Shown piece after piece: positions 16,702 through 27,082 of a DNA stretch of 64,000 bases; within the stretch, counting starts at the first letter, position 1, and every line of letters starts with the position of its first letter. Location of the stretch: NCBI RefSeq assembly GCF_900155945.1, contig NZ_FTMN01000001.1, positions 883,682 through 947,681 of the forward strand, given 5' to 3'. Source of the stretch: Marinobacterium stanieri (GTDB lineage: Bacteria > Pseudomonadota > Gammaproteobacteria > Pseudomonadales > Balneatricaceae). Made by a program: the position numbers and the translations under genes. A model generated the notes under the pieces. The model was not told the origin of the DNA and did not search any database. It saw only the letters and a program-made list of their open reading frames with translations.

Positions 16702-18201
16702 TCATTTCATTGAGATGGTTGTATTTACGCCTGCGGATTCGTTATCCGGCTCAAACCAGCGTGAGGTCACGGTCTTGGTTTGGGTCCAGAATTGAATGGC
16801 CTGTTTGCCGTTCGGCCCCAGGTCACCCAGTTTGGACGCACGAGAACCGGTGAAGCTGAAGAAAGCGACAGGGACAGGAATCGGCACGTTGATACCCACC
16901 TGACCCACATCGATATCCGCCTCGTAGTGGCGCGCGGCCCAACCGGAGTTGGTGAAGATGGAGGTGCCGTTGCCGTTGGGGTTGGCATTGATGAACTCGA
17001 TAGCGTCATCCAGAGTATCGACGCATACCACGCACATCACCGGACCAAAGATTTCTTCGTCGTAGACACGCATGCCGGGCTTCACATCGGTGAAGATGGT
17101 CGGGCCGACAAAGTTACCCTCAGGGTAACCATCCACACTCACATCACGCCCATCCAGCGCCAGCGTTGCACCTTCGGCCACGCCAGACTCGATCAAATTG
17201 ATAACACGGTTACGTGCCTGCGGCGATACCAGCGGCCCCAGGTCAGCATCGCGCTGAGTGCCAGGCCCCACCTTCATGGTTTTGGAATGCTCGATGATTT
17301 CCGGCAGCCATTCTTTTGCCTGGCCGACCAGCACCACGACAGAGTTGGCCATGCAGCGCTGTCCCGCTGCACCGAAACAGGAGCCGATCACGTTGTGAAT
17401 CGCCTGACTGCGGTTGGCATCCGGCATGATGACACAGTGGTTTTTGGCTCCCATCATCGACTGGACGCGCTTGCCGGCAGCTCCGGCGCGGTCGTAGATG
17501 TGCGTACCGACATGGGTGGAACCGATGAAAGACAGCGCCTTGATATCCGGATGGTCACAGATCTGGTTGGCCACATCAGGACCACCATGGACCACGTTCA
17601 GAACACCCGGCGGAATGCCGGCTTCATGGGCCAGTTCCACCAAGCGCATGGTGGACGTGGGATCCTGCTCGGAGGGCTTCAGGACGAAGGTGTTACCGGT
17701 GGCAATGGCCAGCGGGAACATGAAACAGGGCAGCATGATCGGGAAGTTGAACGCCGTGATACCGGCACCCACGCCCAGCGGTTGCTGCAGGGAATACACA
17801 TTGACGTTACCGGCGGCATTCTCGGCGATTTCGCCCAGTTGCAGAGAGGTAATGGAACAGGCGTGCTCAATCACTTCCAGACCACGACCCACCTCGCCTT
17901 CGGCGTCCGGCAGAGTTTTACCGTGCTCTTCCGTGATCAGTGCCGCCAACTCCTCGGTGTGCTCACGCACAAGTGCCTGGAAGCGCAACATGATACGCAT
18001 GCGCTGCGCCAGGGATACCTTGCGCCAGGACTTGAAGGCTTCCTTGGCCACCGCGACTGCGGTGTTGACCTCAGCCTCAGTGGCAAAGGGGACACGGGCG
18101 ACCACTTCCTGAGTGGCCGGGTTTACCACATCGCGCCAGTCATCACTGCTGGAACGAACTTTTTCACCATTGATAAACAGGGGGATTTCACGAACCGACA
18201 T
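16702..18201 (-). CDS. mmsA: CoA-acylating methylmalonate-semialdehyde dehydrogenase
   Basis: MmsA converts methylmalonate semialdehyde (or malonate semialdehyde) with NAD+ and CoA to propionyl-CoA (or acetyl-CoA), at the end of valine, beta-alanine or inositol breakdown. The 499-residue aldehyde-dehydrogenase-fold protein has 'ITAFNFPIMLPCFMFPLAIATGN', the NAD-loop 'SFIGSTHVG', and the catalytic Cys283 in 'GQRCMANS' without the usual partner Glu, as expected for this subfamily. AAGGAGA precedes the ATG at 18201. It is upstream of dctPQM on the same strand and divergent from a LysR gene. Confidence 0.93.
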   Translation of the reverse strand: MSVREIPLFINGEKVRSSSDDWRDVVNPATQEVVARVPFATEAEVNTAVAVAKEAFKSWRKVSLAQRMRIMLRFQALVREHTEELAALITEEHGKTLPDAEGEVGRGLEVIEHACSITSLQLGEIAENAAGNVNVYSLQQPLGVGAGITAFNFPIMLPCFMFPLAIATGNTFVLKPSEQDPTSTMRLVELAHEAGIPPGVLNVVHGGPDVANQICDHPDIKALSFIGSTHVGTHIYDRAGAAGKRVQSMMGAKNHCVIMPDANRSQAIHNVIGSCFGAAGQRCMANSVVVLVGQAKEWLPEIIEHSKTMKVGPGTQRDADLGPLVSPQARNRVINLIESGVAEGATLALDGRDVSVDGYPEGNFVGPTIFTDVKPGMRVYDEEIFGPVMCVVCVDTLDDAIEFINANPNGNGTSIFTNSGWAARHYEADIDVGQVGINVPIPVPVAFFSFTGSRASKLGDLGPNGKQAIQFWTQTKTVTSRWFEPDNESAGVNTTISMK

Positions 18202-18310
18202 ATCACCTGATCTCCTTATATTTTTTGTGTACTCAGGCAAAACCAAAGCAGCTAGGAATGCTTCATTTGAGTCTAACGAGGGATCGTGTTGACAGACAAC
18301 AAACACTTAA

Positions 18311-18336
18311 GCACATTTGATGTGCAAAAATGCACA
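18311..18336. promoter_or_regulatory. Overlapping palindromes in the mmsA-lysR intergenic region
   Basis: Two overlapping inverted repeats are present: GCACAT-TTG-ATGTGC (18311-18325) and TGTGCA-AAAA-TGCACA (18321-18336). They lie just upstream of the LysR ribosome-binding site. Their size and dyad form suit a LysR-type regulator, so this is a candidate autoregulatory and mmsA-control site. Binding is inferred. Confidence 0.55.
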
Positions 18337-18348
18337 AGGATAGCCTCC

Positions 18349-19323
18349 ATGCTGAACTGGCAAGACATGCAGATATTTCTCGAAGTTGCGCGCGCCAACC
18401 GGCTCACCGATGCCGCTCGCCGCTTGAATATAGACCACTCAACGGTGTCACGCCGCATCAGACGCTTTGAGGCCAGCCTGAACGCCCAACTGTTCGAGCG
18501 CAGCACCCACGGCTACGAGCTGGCCCCTGCCGGCAAACAGCTGCTGCTGTTCGCTGAAGAGATGGCACGCCAGGCTTCCCAGGCATCGGATAACATCAGC
18601 GACCGTAACCTGCAGGTCAGTGGCCAGATCCGCCTGGGCGTCACCGAAGGCTTTGGCACCCATGTCATCACGCCGCTGCTGGGAGCCTTCCGCCGCCGTT
18701 ACCCGGATATCACCATTGACCTGCTGTCACTGCCCCGCGCCGTCAATCTGAGCCGCCATGAAGCAGACCTTGCGATCACCATCGACCGGCCCAGCAATGC
18801 CGAAATGGTGGTTTCACGCCTGTGCAGCTACCGCCTGAACCTCTATGGGGAAAAGGGCTATCTGGACCACCATGGCCGACCGAGCAACGTCAGTGCACTC
18901 AGTCGTTTTGATCTGGTGGGCTATGTGGATGACCTGATTTTCAGTGACCAGCTGGGCTATCTGGACCCCTTCCTGGCCAACCTGCCCAGCCAGCCGCGCT
19001 TCAGCCTGCGCAGCACCAGCATCATTGCACAGCTGCACGCCGTGCGTTGTGGTGCCGGTCTCGGCATTCTGCCCTGTTTCATGGCCAGTCAGGACACAGC
19101 ACTGGAAGCCCTGTTAACGGATCAAATGGATATTCAGCGCGCCTTCTGGATCGCCGCACGCGGAGATCAGCGCCAACTGCTGAGAGTACGCCTGTTATGG
19201 GAGTTCCTGAAAACAGCCATAGAGGCCAACCAGGGGTTCTTGATGGGAGAAGCAGAGGGAGGTTTGCAGATGCCTGTGGCGCAAGGCCTGTTGGCAGGGG
19301 TAGAAACTGAACAGCGGGCATGA
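18349..19323 (+). CDS. LysR-family transcriptional regulator
   Basis: The 324-residue protein starts with a LysR winged helix-turn-helix ('NWQDMQIFLEVARANRLTDAARRLNIDHSTVSRRIRRFE', residues 2-41 in outline). A periplasmic-binding-fold effector domain follows, from about residue 90. AAGGA lies eight bases before the ATG at 18349. It is divergent from mmsA-dctPQM, the usual position for a LysR regulator of its neighbour operon. The effector is probably the transported acid or a breakdown product, by inference. A hairpin overlaps its stop codon. Confidence 0.9.
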   Translation: MLNWQDMQIFLEVARANRLTDAARRLNIDHSTVSRRIRRFEASLNAQLFERSTHGYELAPAGKQLLLFAEEMARQASQASDNISDRNLQVSGQIRLGVTEGFGTHVITPLLGAFRRRYPDITIDLLSLPRAVNLSRHEADLAITIDRPSNAEMVVSRLCSYRLNLYGEKGYLDHHGRPSNVSALSRFDLVGYVDDLIFSDQLGYLDPFLANLPSQPRFSLRSTSIIAQLHAVRCGAGLGILPCFMASQDTALEALLTDQMDIQRAFWIAARGDQRQLLRVRLLWEFLKTAIEANQGFLMGEAEGGLQMPVAQGLLAGVETEQRA

Positions 19324-19334
19324 AGCCCGCTGTT
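19310..19334. terminator. Hairpin between convergent lysR and csp genes
   Basis: A perfect 10-bp stem (AACAGCGGGC pairing with GCCCGCTGTT) with a five-base loop spans the LysR stop codon. No long U tract follows on either side, so it is a possible bidirectional terminator or mRNA-end stabiliser. Confidence 0.55.
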
Positions 19335-19352
19335 GCGAATCCGAACTGTTAG

Positions 19353-19565
19353 TTATGCAACAACAGTAACGTTTTCGGCCTGAGGACCTTTCTGGCCCTG
19401 AGTAACTTCGAAAGTTACCTGCTGGTTTTCGTGCAGTGTGCGACGACCAGTACCGTTGATAGCGCGGAAGTGAACGAATACGTCCGGGCCATTTTCCTGC
19501 TGGATAAAGCCGAAGCCTTTCTCATCGTTGAACCACTTTACGGTACCGGTAACGAGCTGTGACAT
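19353..19565 (-). CDS. CspA-family cold-shock protein
   Basis: The 70-residue single cold-shock domain shows RNP1 'KGFGFI' and RNP2 'VFVHF', with '[17 protein letters not shown]' near the N-terminus. Such proteins bind single-stranded RNA and DNA and act as RNA chaperones. The ATG at 19565 is preceded by AGAGG. The gene is unusual only in the length and structure of the upstream region, described separately. Several csp paralogues normally exist per genome, so a specific paralogue name is not justified. Confidence 0.95.
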   Translation of the reverse strand: MSQLVTGTVKWFNDEKGFGFIQQENGPDVFVHFRAINGTGRRTLHENQQVTFEVTQGQKGPQAENVTVVA

Positions 19566-20288
19566 TTTTTGCCTCTTTCTTTTGCATGTACACCAGCAAA
19601 ATGCTGGCTTTTCTTATGTTTGGACCCACCCAGGTGTGGCCCGGTTGCTAAGGCCTGCTTACACAGACCCTGACCCTCGGTTGCCTAGGCAACTTCAGTC
19701 GTTTTCAGTCCTCGGACCCTCCGGGACAGAAACTTTTCACGTACGCAGAGCTGGTTTACCGCTACCGACGCAATCTGTTTCCCCAGCATAGATTTCTTGT
19801 ATTGCGAAACCGTGACGCCCTTCAAACGGCAACAGACATGCCATTAGACGAACCACTGAGGTTGCCAGAGACAGGTAAGTTGTACTGATAACAGAAGGAG
19901 TAATACCGAGAGTAACGCGGGGGAACGATCGATCGGGGTGGGCTTCAGCAGGTTGCAGGTCAAAACAGGACCTGACCCTTGGCATGAGGGCCCTTGTATC
20001 ATGGAACGCGGTATCCGAACCGCTTGCGTACTGATGTATCAAGTAAATCTGACTCCGTGCCGGCCCTGACCGGCTGCCCGGGCACCCGTTTTTGGTGGGC
20101 TCCGGCTAAATCGCTTTCTTGCATCATACCCCAGTATCAAGCAAATACAATGCTGTGTTGTACTTTTTATGCGCGTCGTTTAAGGAACCCGACACAGGTC
20201 AAATTTGCTACTTACAGGCATTCAGGCCTACTCTACTTATGCCCCCTTTTAACAACGAATGATTCACTCCAGACGCAAGGACGTGACC
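19566..20288. promoter_or_regulatory. Long intergenic region: structured csp leader and chemoreceptor upstream region
   Basis: About 720 bp separate csp (minus) from the chemoreceptor (plus). Close to csp lie a CCAGCA/TGCTGG hairpin (19593-19607) and a perfect 14-bp palindrome GTTGCCTAGGCAAC (19680-19693). Long, folded 5' leaders are typical of csp mRNAs and confer temperature control. A 101-codon minus-strand frame (19737-20042) is open, but its product shows no recognisable domain. The rest, near 20.1 kb, presumably holds the chemoreceptor promoter. No other gene was found. Confidence 0.5.
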
Positions 20289-22265
20289 ATGGCCTTCAGA
20301 TTCATTCACAAGATACTCCTGCTTATTCTGTTGCCCGTTATCGGCATCACCCTGCTCCTTGGCGGCATCATCCTGACCCAATACCAACAGGCCGATGTAC
20401 TGGAAACACTGGAAACCCAGGTTGAACTGACGACCTATAACAGCTCGCTGGTGCATGAACTGCAGAAAGAGCGCGGCGCGACCAGTGGCTGGCTGGGCGC
20501 TGGCACCCAGGCCTTTGCCGACAAGCTCAGCAAACAGCGCCAGCTCACCGACCAGGCACTGCAGCGCTGGCAGGGATATTTGAGGCAAAACAGCTTCAGT
20601 GACCCGCGTATCCAAAGCATTCTGGAAAGAGCTCAACAGCAGCTGCGCCAGCTGAGCGATATTCGCAGCCAGGCAGATGATCGCACCATTGCCCTTGGCA
20701 AGGCGCTTGGCTACTACACCCAGCTCAATGCCGACCTGTTAAGCGGGGCAGCAACCATCGCCAATATCAGTACCGATGCCCAGATTGCGCGCAGCTCGGC
20801 TGCCTTCTATGCCTTCCTGCAAGCCAAGGAGCGCGCCGGTATCGAACGTGCGGTCCTGAGTAACGTGTTCGGCAGCGACCAGTTTGGTCCGGGGCTCTAT
20901 CAGCGCTTCATCAATCTGGTATCGGAACAGAACACCTACCTTAAGCAATTCAATGCCCTCGCCCCTGCCGCCAGCATTCAGGCCTTTGAAAGCATGGCAC
21001 GCTCTCCAGAGTTCAAGGCTGTAGAGCAGTTGCGCACGGTTGCGATGGAAAAAGCCGGTCAGGGGCAGTTTGGCGTCAAGGGGACTGACTGGTTTGACCG
21101 GGCGACTGACCGCATCAACCTGCTGAAAGACTTTGAAGACAACATGGCCGCCCAGCTGATCGCAACTGCCAGCGGAGCACATGAGCAATCCCTGATCCGC
21201 ACCGGCATAGGGCTTGCCGCACTGGTGATCACCCTGCTGCTGGTTGGCGTGATATCGCTGTGGATTATTCGTGGCCTGCACCGCCAGGTGGATGCCCTGG
21301 CCGCTACCATGGCCAGCGTGCGCAATGACAACGACCTCACCGTCCGGGCTGCAGTGCTGTCCGGGGATGAACTGGGCACCACGGCCGAACACCTGAACGA
21401 AATGCTGGGGCAGTTTGCCACCGCCATGTCTGATGTTGCCCGTGCCAGCCGGCAGCTGCACGAGGAGTCGCAGAACACTTCTCGCGTGGTGCATGAAGCC
21501 GAGAAGAATATCAAATTGCAAAGCGATGAAACCATGCAGGTAGCCGCTGCCGTGGAAGAAGTCTCAACAGCGGTACAGGACGTGGCCAACAGTACGGTCA
21601 ATGCATCGGATGCCGCGCTACAGGCTGACCAACTGGCGCAGGATGGTCATGCCAAGGTGGCCGCTGCCGCCAATGCAGTGGCGAACCTGGCCCATGACAG
21701 TGAGCAACTGGCCGAAATGACCGCGCGCCTGAATGAAAGCAGCCAGAAGATTTCTGATGTTACGGATGTGATCAACAGCGTATCCGAGCAGACCAACCTG
21801 CTGGCACTGAACGCCGCGATTGAAGCCGCCCGTGCCGGCGAACAGGGACGCGGCTTTGCCGTGGTGGCTGATGAAGTAAGGACTTTGGCCCAGCGCACCC
21901 AGGCGTCCACATCGGAAATCGACGCTATCATCCGTAAGCTGCAGCAGGAAACCCAGCAGGCCAGTGACCTGGTGGCCAGTAATCAACAGGATATGCTGCA
22001 GGCCACCGAACGTGCGCAGGAGGTGGAAACCGCTCTGGATGCCATCGTGGCGGCCATTGCCAGCATTACCAACATGTCGACTCAGATCGCCGCCGCTGCG
22101 GAAGAGGAGTCCACCGCCATCAACGATATCGGCAAGAATATTTCACGGATCGATACCAGTGCCGAAGCGATCAAGGACAGTGCACACAGCCTGTCCTCTC
22201 ACGCGGAGCAGCAACTGCAACTGGCCGAGGGCCTGAGTAATCTGATTTCGCGCTTCAAGATCTGA
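20289..22265 (+). CDS. Methyl-accepting chemotaxis protein with NIT sensor domain
   Basis: The 658-residue receptor has a first membrane helix (about residues 8-31) and a large helical periplasmic NIT (nitrate/nitrite-sensing-like) domain beginning '[24 protein letters not shown]'. A second helix follows near residue 310, then a HAMP linker and a long cytoplasmic signalling coiled coil with the kinase-contact tip '[20 protein letters not shown]'. It would report ligand state to CheW/CheA. The ATG at 20289 follows AAGGAC. There is no CheW-adjacent or C-terminal CheR-binding pentapeptide. NIT domains are linked to nitrate/nitrite sensing, but the ligand here is unverified. Confidence 0.9.
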   Translation: MAFRFIHKILLLILLPVIGITLLLGGIILTQYQQADVLETLETQVELTTYNSSLVHELQKERGATSGWLGAGTQAFADKLSKQRQLTDQALQRWQGYLRQNSFSDPRIQSILERAQQQLRQLSDIRSQADDRTIALGKALGYYTQLNADLLSGAATIANISTDAQIARSSAAFYAFLQAKERAGIERAVLSNVFGSDQFGPGLYQRFINLVSEQNTYLKQFNALAPAASIQAFESMARSPEFKAVEQLRTVAMEKAGQGQFGVKGTDWFDRATDRINLLKDFEDNMAAQLIATASGAHEQSLIRTGIGLAALVITLLLVGVISLWIIRGLHRQVDALAATMASVRNDNDLTVRAAVLSGDELGTTAEHLNEMLGQFATAMSDVARASRQLHEESQNTSRVVHEAEKNIKLQSDETMQVAAAVEEVSTAVQDVANSTVNASDAALQADQLAQDGHAKVAAAANAVANLAHDSEQLAEMTARLNESSQKISDVTDVINSVSEQTNLLALNAAIEAARAGEQGRGFAVVADEVRTLAQRTQASTSEIDAIIRKLQQETQQASDLVASNQQDMLQATERAQEVETALDAIVAAIASITNMSTQIAAAAEEESTAINDIGKNISRIDTSAEAIKDSAHSLSSHAEQQLQLAEGLSNLISRFKI

Positions 22266-22292
22266 CCGGCTTACGCCGGTAAAACATCCAGG

Positions 22293-24584
22293 TTAGCGTA
22301 CGCGGGCGCGGGGCTTCTGGCCCTTGCCTGCGGCAGCTGAACGCCCCGCCGAACGACCACCGCTTTTCTTGCGACCGCTGTCACCGGATTTTTTGCCCCC
22401 GGTGTTACGTGGCGGCAAGCCGGTATGCTGAGTCAGCAGCTTGCCCTTGCCCGCACGGTTACCGCCGGCGCGGCTGGACTTGGGCGAGTTCTTGCGGCGC
22501 GGGTTGATATGCTGGGCGTCGTCCGGCTGGGTCGCCGGGATCAACTGCTTGTCACCATCACCGATCAGGTCGGCACGTCCCATGGCGGTCAGTGCTTCAC
22601 GCAGCAGTGGCCAGTTTTCAGGATCGTGGTAACGCAAAAACGCCTTGTGCAAACGGCGCTGACGCTCCCCTTTCACGGTCTCCACTTTCTCGCCGCTCTT
22701 CTTGTAGGTAAGCTTGCGCAGCGGGTTGCGACCGGAGTGGTACATCGCCGTGGCAGTGGCCATGGGTGAGGGGTAGAACGCCTGTACCTGGTCTGCCTTG
22801 AAGTCATTGCGCTTGAGCCAGAGCGCAAGGTTCATCATGTCTTCGTCACTGGTGCCCGGGTGCGCCGCGATGAAGTACGGAATCAGGTACTGATCCTTGC
22901 CCGCCTCCTTGGAGAACTTCTCGAACATTTTCTTGAAGGCGTCATAGGTGCCGATGCCCGGTTTCATCATCTTGTCGAGTACGCCACGCTCGGTGTGCTC
23001 AGGGGCAATCTTGAGATAGCCACCCACATGATGTGTCACCAGCTCACGCACGTATTCCGGGTCTTCCACTGCCAGGTCGTAACGCAGACCAGAGGCGATC
23101 AGGATCTTGTTAACACCCTTGAGATCACGCGCCTTGCGGTACAGCCCGGTCAGCGAGCTGTGATCGGTATTCAGGTTCTGACAGATACCCGGGAATACGC
23201 AGGACGGCTTGCGGCAAGCCGCTTCGATCTCGGGGCTTTTGCACGCCAGACGGTACATGTTGGCGGTGGGGCCACCCAGATCGGAGATCACGCCGGTAAA
23301 GCCCGGTACCTTGTCACGAATTTCTTCGATTTCGTTCAAAATCGACTCATGCGAGCGGTTCTGAATGATGCGCCCTTCGTGCTCGGTGATGGAGCAGAAG
23401 GTACAGCCACCAAAGCAGCCACGCATGATATTGACCGAGAAACGGATCATCTTGTACGCCGGAATCTCGGCATCGCCATAGACCGGATGCGGAATGCGCT
23501 GATACGGCAGACCGAACACATGGTCCATCTCTTCGGTGGTCAGTGGAATGGGCGGCGGGTTAAGCCAGACTTCCTGATCACCATGCAGCTGAACCAGCGC
23601 GCGGGCGTTGCCCGGGTTGGTTTCCAGATGCAGCACCCGGTTGGCATGGGCATAAAGCACCGGGTCCTTGCTGACCTTCTCGAATGACGGCAGGCGGATG
23701 ACCGTCTGGCTCCGATCCAGCTTCACACGTGGCTCGATGTGCAGAATCTGCACTTCGTCTTCGGCTTCCATTTCAGCGGTTTCGCCGTCATCACGGCCGT
23801 TTTCCAGCTGGCAGGCTTCCAGGTCACGCGTGTTCACATAGGGGTTGATGATCTTGTCGATCTTGCCGGGACGGTCGATACGGGTGGAGTCGATCTCCAT
23901 CCAGTCAGCCGGTGTATCTTTGCGGACGAAGGCGGTGCCGCGCACATCGGTAATTTCGTTCACCGCTTCGCCACGGGCGATACGGTGCGCTACCTCTACA
24001 ATGGCGCGCTCGGCATTGCCGTACAGCAGCAGGTCGGCGCGGGCATCCAGCAGGATGGAGCGGCGTACCTTGTCCTGCCAGTAATCGTAATGGGCGATAC
24101 GACGCAGAGAGCCTTCGATACCACCCAGAATAATCGGCACTTCTTTATAGGCTTCACGACAGCGCTGGCTGTACACCAGGCTGGCACGGTCCGGGCGCTT
24201 GCCCGCCTTACCGCCAGCGGTATAGGCATCGTCGGAGCGAATCTTGCGGTCGGCCGTATAGCGGTTAATCATGGAATCCATGTTGCCGGCGGCAACACCG
24301 AAAAACAGGTTGGGCTTGCCCAGCGCCTTGAAGGCATCGGCTGAATGCCAGTCCGGCTGAGCAATGATACCGACGCGGAAGCCCTGCGCTTCCAGCAAGC
24401 GGCCGATGATCGCCATGCCAAATGACGGGTGGTCCACATAGGCATCGCCGGTAACGATAATAATGTCGCAGCTGTCCCAGCCGAGCTGGTCCATCTCCTC
24501 CCGGGACATGGGCATGAAGGGAGCAGGACCAAAACATTCGGCCCAGTATTTGGTGTAATCAAAAATCGGTGTAACTGCTTGCAT
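22293..24584 (-). CDS. ygiQ: YgiQ-family radical SAM protein
   Basis: The 763-residue protein has the YgiQ layout: an N-terminal cobalamin-binding-like region ('[18 protein letters not shown]'), a radical SAM core with the Fe-S motif 'CFGGCTFC' (CX3CX2C, about residues 388-395) and a lysine-rich C-terminal tail. The family is widespread and its reaction is unknown. A longer frame to 24653 exists, but the ATG at 24584 gives the family N-terminus '[14 protein letters not shown]'. The tail after about residue 690 is low-complexity and basic, suggesting RNA contact; that is speculation. It converges with the chemoreceptor gene. Confidence 0.92.
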   Translation of the reverse strand: MQAVTPIFDYTKYWAECFGPAPFMPMSREEMDQLGWDSCDIIIVTGDAYVDHPSFGMAIIGRLLEAQGFRVGIIAQPDWHSADAFKALGKPNLFFGVAAGNMDSMINRYTADRKIRSDDAYTAGGKAGKRPDRASLVYSQRCREAYKEVPIILGGIEGSLRRIAHYDYWQDKVRRSILLDARADLLLYGNAERAIVEVAHRIARGEAVNEITDVRGTAFVRKDTPADWMEIDSTRIDRPGKIDKIINPYVNTRDLEACQLENGRDDGETAEMEAEDEVQILHIEPRVKLDRSQTVIRLPSFEKVSKDPVLYAHANRVLHLETNPGNARALVQLHGDQEVWLNPPPIPLTTEEMDHVFGLPYQRIPHPVYGDAEIPAYKMIRFSVNIMRGCFGGCTFCSITEHEGRIIQNRSHESILNEIEEIRDKVPGFTGVISDLGGPTANMYRLACKSPEIEAACRKPSCVFPGICQNLNTDHSSLTGLYRKARDLKGVNKILIASGLRYDLAVEDPEYVRELVTHHVGGYLKIAPEHTERGVLDKMMKPGIGTYDAFKKMFEKFSKEAGKDQYLIPYFIAAHPGTSDEDMMNLALWLKRNDFKADQVQAFYPSPMATATAMYHSGRNPLRKLTYKKSGEKVETVKGERQRRLHKAFLRYHDPENWPLLREALTAMGRADLIGDGDKQLIPATQPDDAQHINPRRKNSPKSSRAGGNRAGKGKLLTQHTGLPPRNTGGKKSGDSGRKKSGGRSAGRSAAAGKGQKPRARVR

Positions 24585-24678
24585 GAAGATCCCGGAATAG
24601 AGGCGCGTGCTTGGCGCGCGAGTATAGCGCATTTTTTGAACAGTGCCGACCAAAGTCCAATACCCGCGCCCGAACGCA

Positions 24679-24702
24679 AACGGCCCCGCAAGCGGGGCCG
24701 TT
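24679..24702 (-). terminator. Hairpin after the NhaC gene
   Basis: AACGGCCCCGC and GCGGGGCCGTT pair around a two-base loop, 22 bp past the nhaC-like stop. The following bases have only a short U stretch, so this is a strong hairpin but a weak classical terminator. Confidence 0.65.
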
Positions 24703-24724
24703 CAGGTCAGCGTCTGTCTGTCAC

Positions 24725-26044
24725 TCAGGCAGCGGCTTTGGGTGCCGGCTTACCGATGATAATCGACAGGACCGCAACAGCGGCAAGTGCCCAGCAGTAG
24801 TGGATATTGCCAACAATGACCAGCGGCGACAGACCGGCGATCGAACCGGCCAGCAGCACCTGGGCACCGTAGGGCAGCATGCCCTGCACGACGCAGGAGA
24901 ATATATCCATCAGACTGGCACTGCGGCGCGGATCGACATCGTAACGCTGGGCAATATCCTTAGCCAGACTGCCGGAAATCAGGATCGCCACGGTGTTGTT
25001 GGCCGTGCAGACGTTGGTCAGCGCCACTGCTGTGCTGATACCGAACTCACCGGAACGACGGTGTTTTTTCGGGTCGTCACTCTGGCGTGACAGCTTGTCG
25101 ATCACACCGGACAGCCAAACCAGACCACCCTGGGATTTCATCAACGCGCCCAGGCCACCGATCAGCAGCGACAGAATCAGGATTTCCTGCATACCGGTGT
25201 AGCCGGCATAGATATCCTTGGACCACTGCGCCACGGTGTAGGCATCCTGCATGAAGAATCCGACACCGCCGGCCAGCAGAATGCCGACGAACAGCACCAG
25301 CATTACGTTCAAACCTGACAACGCCAGCACCAGCACCGCCAGGTAAGGCAGCACGCGGACCAGGTCATAATCGCCCGGCGCTTCGACCTGGGCACTGCTG
25401 CCCTGGATGAACAGCCACACCAGTGTCAGCAGCGCGGCCGGCAAGGCGATCTTGAAGTTGAGGCGGAACTTGTCACGCATCTCACACCCCTGGGTACGGG
25501 TCGCGGCGATGGTGGTATCGGAGATAATCGACAGGTTGTCACCGAACATGGCACCACCAATAACCGTACCGATGGTCAGCAGCAGCGACAGGTCGGTCGC
25601 TTCGGCTACACCCACGGCGATAGGCGCAATGGCGGCAATGGTACCCATGGAAGTGCCCATTGAAGTGGCGACAAACGCCGTAATAACGAACAGACCCGGC
25701 AGCACCATGGAGGGCGGGATAATACTGAGACCGAAGTTAACGGTGGCGTCGACACCACCCACCGCCTTGGCCACACTGGCAAAGGCACCGGCCAACAGGT
25801 AGATCAGCACCATAGTGATGATGGTGTTGTCACCCACACCGCTGATGAAGGTTTCAATGCGCTCGTTCAGGCGGCCTTTTTGTAGCATCAACGCCAGAAC
25901 GATGGCAGGCAAAATCGCGACCGGAGCCGAGATCTGATAAAAGGCGAACTCAACTTCAGCCGCCTGGTAGTAGAGACCACTGCCGATAAACAGGGCCAAA
26001 AAAAGTCCGAGTGGCAGCAGTGCCAATGGAGAATTCTTTGTCAT
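24725..26044 (-). CDS. NhaC-family Na+/H+ antiporter
   Basis: This 439-residue inner-membrane protein has about 11-12 hydrophobic helices and NhaC-family motifs: 'TSMGTSMGTIAAIAPIAVGVAEAT' and 'GAMFGDNLSIISDTTIAATRTQGCEM'. The second contains the conserved GDN/SDT acidic residues likely to carry ions. Family members exchange Na+ for H+ or move related solutes. It is transcribed alone, with a hairpin after the stop. The ATG at 26044 begins the family-typical N-terminus. Confidence 0.9.
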   Translation of the reverse strand: MTKNSPLALLPLGLFLALFIGSGLYYQAAEVEFAFYQISAPVAILPAIVLALMLQKGRLNERIETFISGVGDNTIITMVLIYLLAGAFASVAKAVGGVDATVNFGLSIIPPSMVLPGLFVITAFVATSMGTSMGTIAAIAPIAVGVAEATDLSLLLTIGTVIGGAMFGDNLSIISDTTIAATRTQGCEMRDKFRLNFKIALPAALLTLVWLFIQGSSAQVEAPGDYDLVRVLPYLAVLVLALSGLNVMLVLFVGILLAGGVGFFMQDAYTVAQWSKDIYAGYTGMQEILILSLLIGGLGALMKSQGGLVWLSGVIDKLSRQSDDPKKHRRSGEFGISTAVALTNVCTANNTVAILISGSLAKDIAQRYDVDPRRSASLMDIFSCVVQGMLPYGAQVLLAGSIAGLSPLVIVGNIHYCWALAAVAVLSIIIGKPAPKAAA

Positions 26045-26251
26045 GCTGGTGTCCGAATTATCTCTGACCGATCAGGCCAAATACTTACCACCGCTTCGCC
26101 GGATCGGCCAAGACAGTGAACGGAATCAAGGAGTTGCGCGCTATATCGAGCAGCTCGACAAGCGTCCATGCGGGATATTGGCGACGTCATGCGCCATAAA
26201 AGAGCCTTTTATACATTAAACGACATAAAAACTGAAGGTTTTATAACTCAA

Positions 26252-26977
26252 TTACTCTATCGAAGTGACCCAGCCATTGCCGAGCTGACGCATCTGCTGC
26301 TGGATCCAGTCGGCGCGTTGGCGCACATAATCCGTCGGCGGCTGTGCCACATACAACCAGGGGTTGGGCAAAATGGCCGCAAGGCGCGCCGACTGGTCCA
26401 CCGTCAGGCGTTCAGCCGGGCGCTGATACCAGTATTCACTGGCCGCTCCCACGCCATAGACACCTGGCGCAAACTCGACGATGTTCAGGTACAGCTCCAG
26501 AATACGCCGCTTGCCCAGTATGCCCTCCAACATCAGCGCCAGCGGCGCTTCCATGCCTTTGCGCACCCAGTCACGACCGGGCCAGAGGAAAAGATTCTTG
26601 GCTGTTTGCTGCGTCAGCGTGCTGGCACCTCTCAGCCCCTTGCCGTCCATCGCCTCGGATACCGCCTGCTGCACGGCGTGAAGATCGATGCCGTTATGCA
26701 ACGGGAAGCGCTGATCCTCACTGGCGACCACCGCCAGCTGCATGCTGACCGGGATTTGCTCCAGATCGACCCACTGGTGGCTATACTCCTCCGGGTAACC
26801 GGCCGGGCTGGTTAACTCGCGCCAGGCCAGCCAGGACCAGACCGGCGGGTTGATCACCTTCAGGCCAAGCACAATCAACGTCAGCAGCAGTACTGCGGCC
26901 AGCAGACTGCGCCACAACAGGCGCCAAAGCGGGCGTAGCAGGTAACGGGACAGTTTGGATGGGGGACGACTGGCCAA
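26252..26977 (-). CDS. mtgA: Monofunctional peptidoglycan glycosyltransferase
   Basis: MtgA polymerises lipid II into glycan strands at the periplasmic face. The 241-residue protein has one N-terminal membrane anchor (about residues 19-41) and a family 51 glycosyltransferase domain. Visible motifs are 'ASEDQRFPLHNGID' with the catalytic Glu, 'GASTLTQQTAKNLFLW', 'KRRILELYLNIVEFAPGVYG' and 'AARLAAILPNP'-like text at the end. The start is a TTG at 26977 with AGAGG just upstream; no earlier ATG fits. It is divergent from the copper operon. Confidence 0.93.
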   Translation of the reverse strand: MASRPPSKLSRYLLRPLWRLLWRSLLAAVLLLTLIVLGLKVINPPVWSWLAWRELTSPAGYPEEYSHQWVDLEQIPVSMQLAVVASEDQRFPLHNGIDLHAVQQAVSEAMDGKGLRGASTLTQQTAKNLFLWPGRDWVRKGMEAPLALMLEGILGKRRILELYLNIVEFAPGVYGVGAASEYWYQRPAERLTVDQSARLAAILPNPWLYVAQPPTDYVRQRADWIQQQMRQLGNGWVTSIE

Positions 26978-27082
26978 AAGACCTCTGTAAATGATTCCAA
27001 AAGATTAAGGAAAGGTGCGGAACTCTCGCGCTAAGCTCCGGTCATCTTGTAACTACTATGCCAAACTCTGATTACCACTGTC

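Noticed and set aside
16780-18210. 476-codon open frame antisense to mmsA
   Set aside because: Shadow frame; the His/Gln-rich translation is typical of antisense reading.
19737-20042. 101-codon frame upstream of csp called as a gene
   Set aside because: No domain, no clear ribosome site, and it lies in a likely csp leader; kept only as a finding to check.
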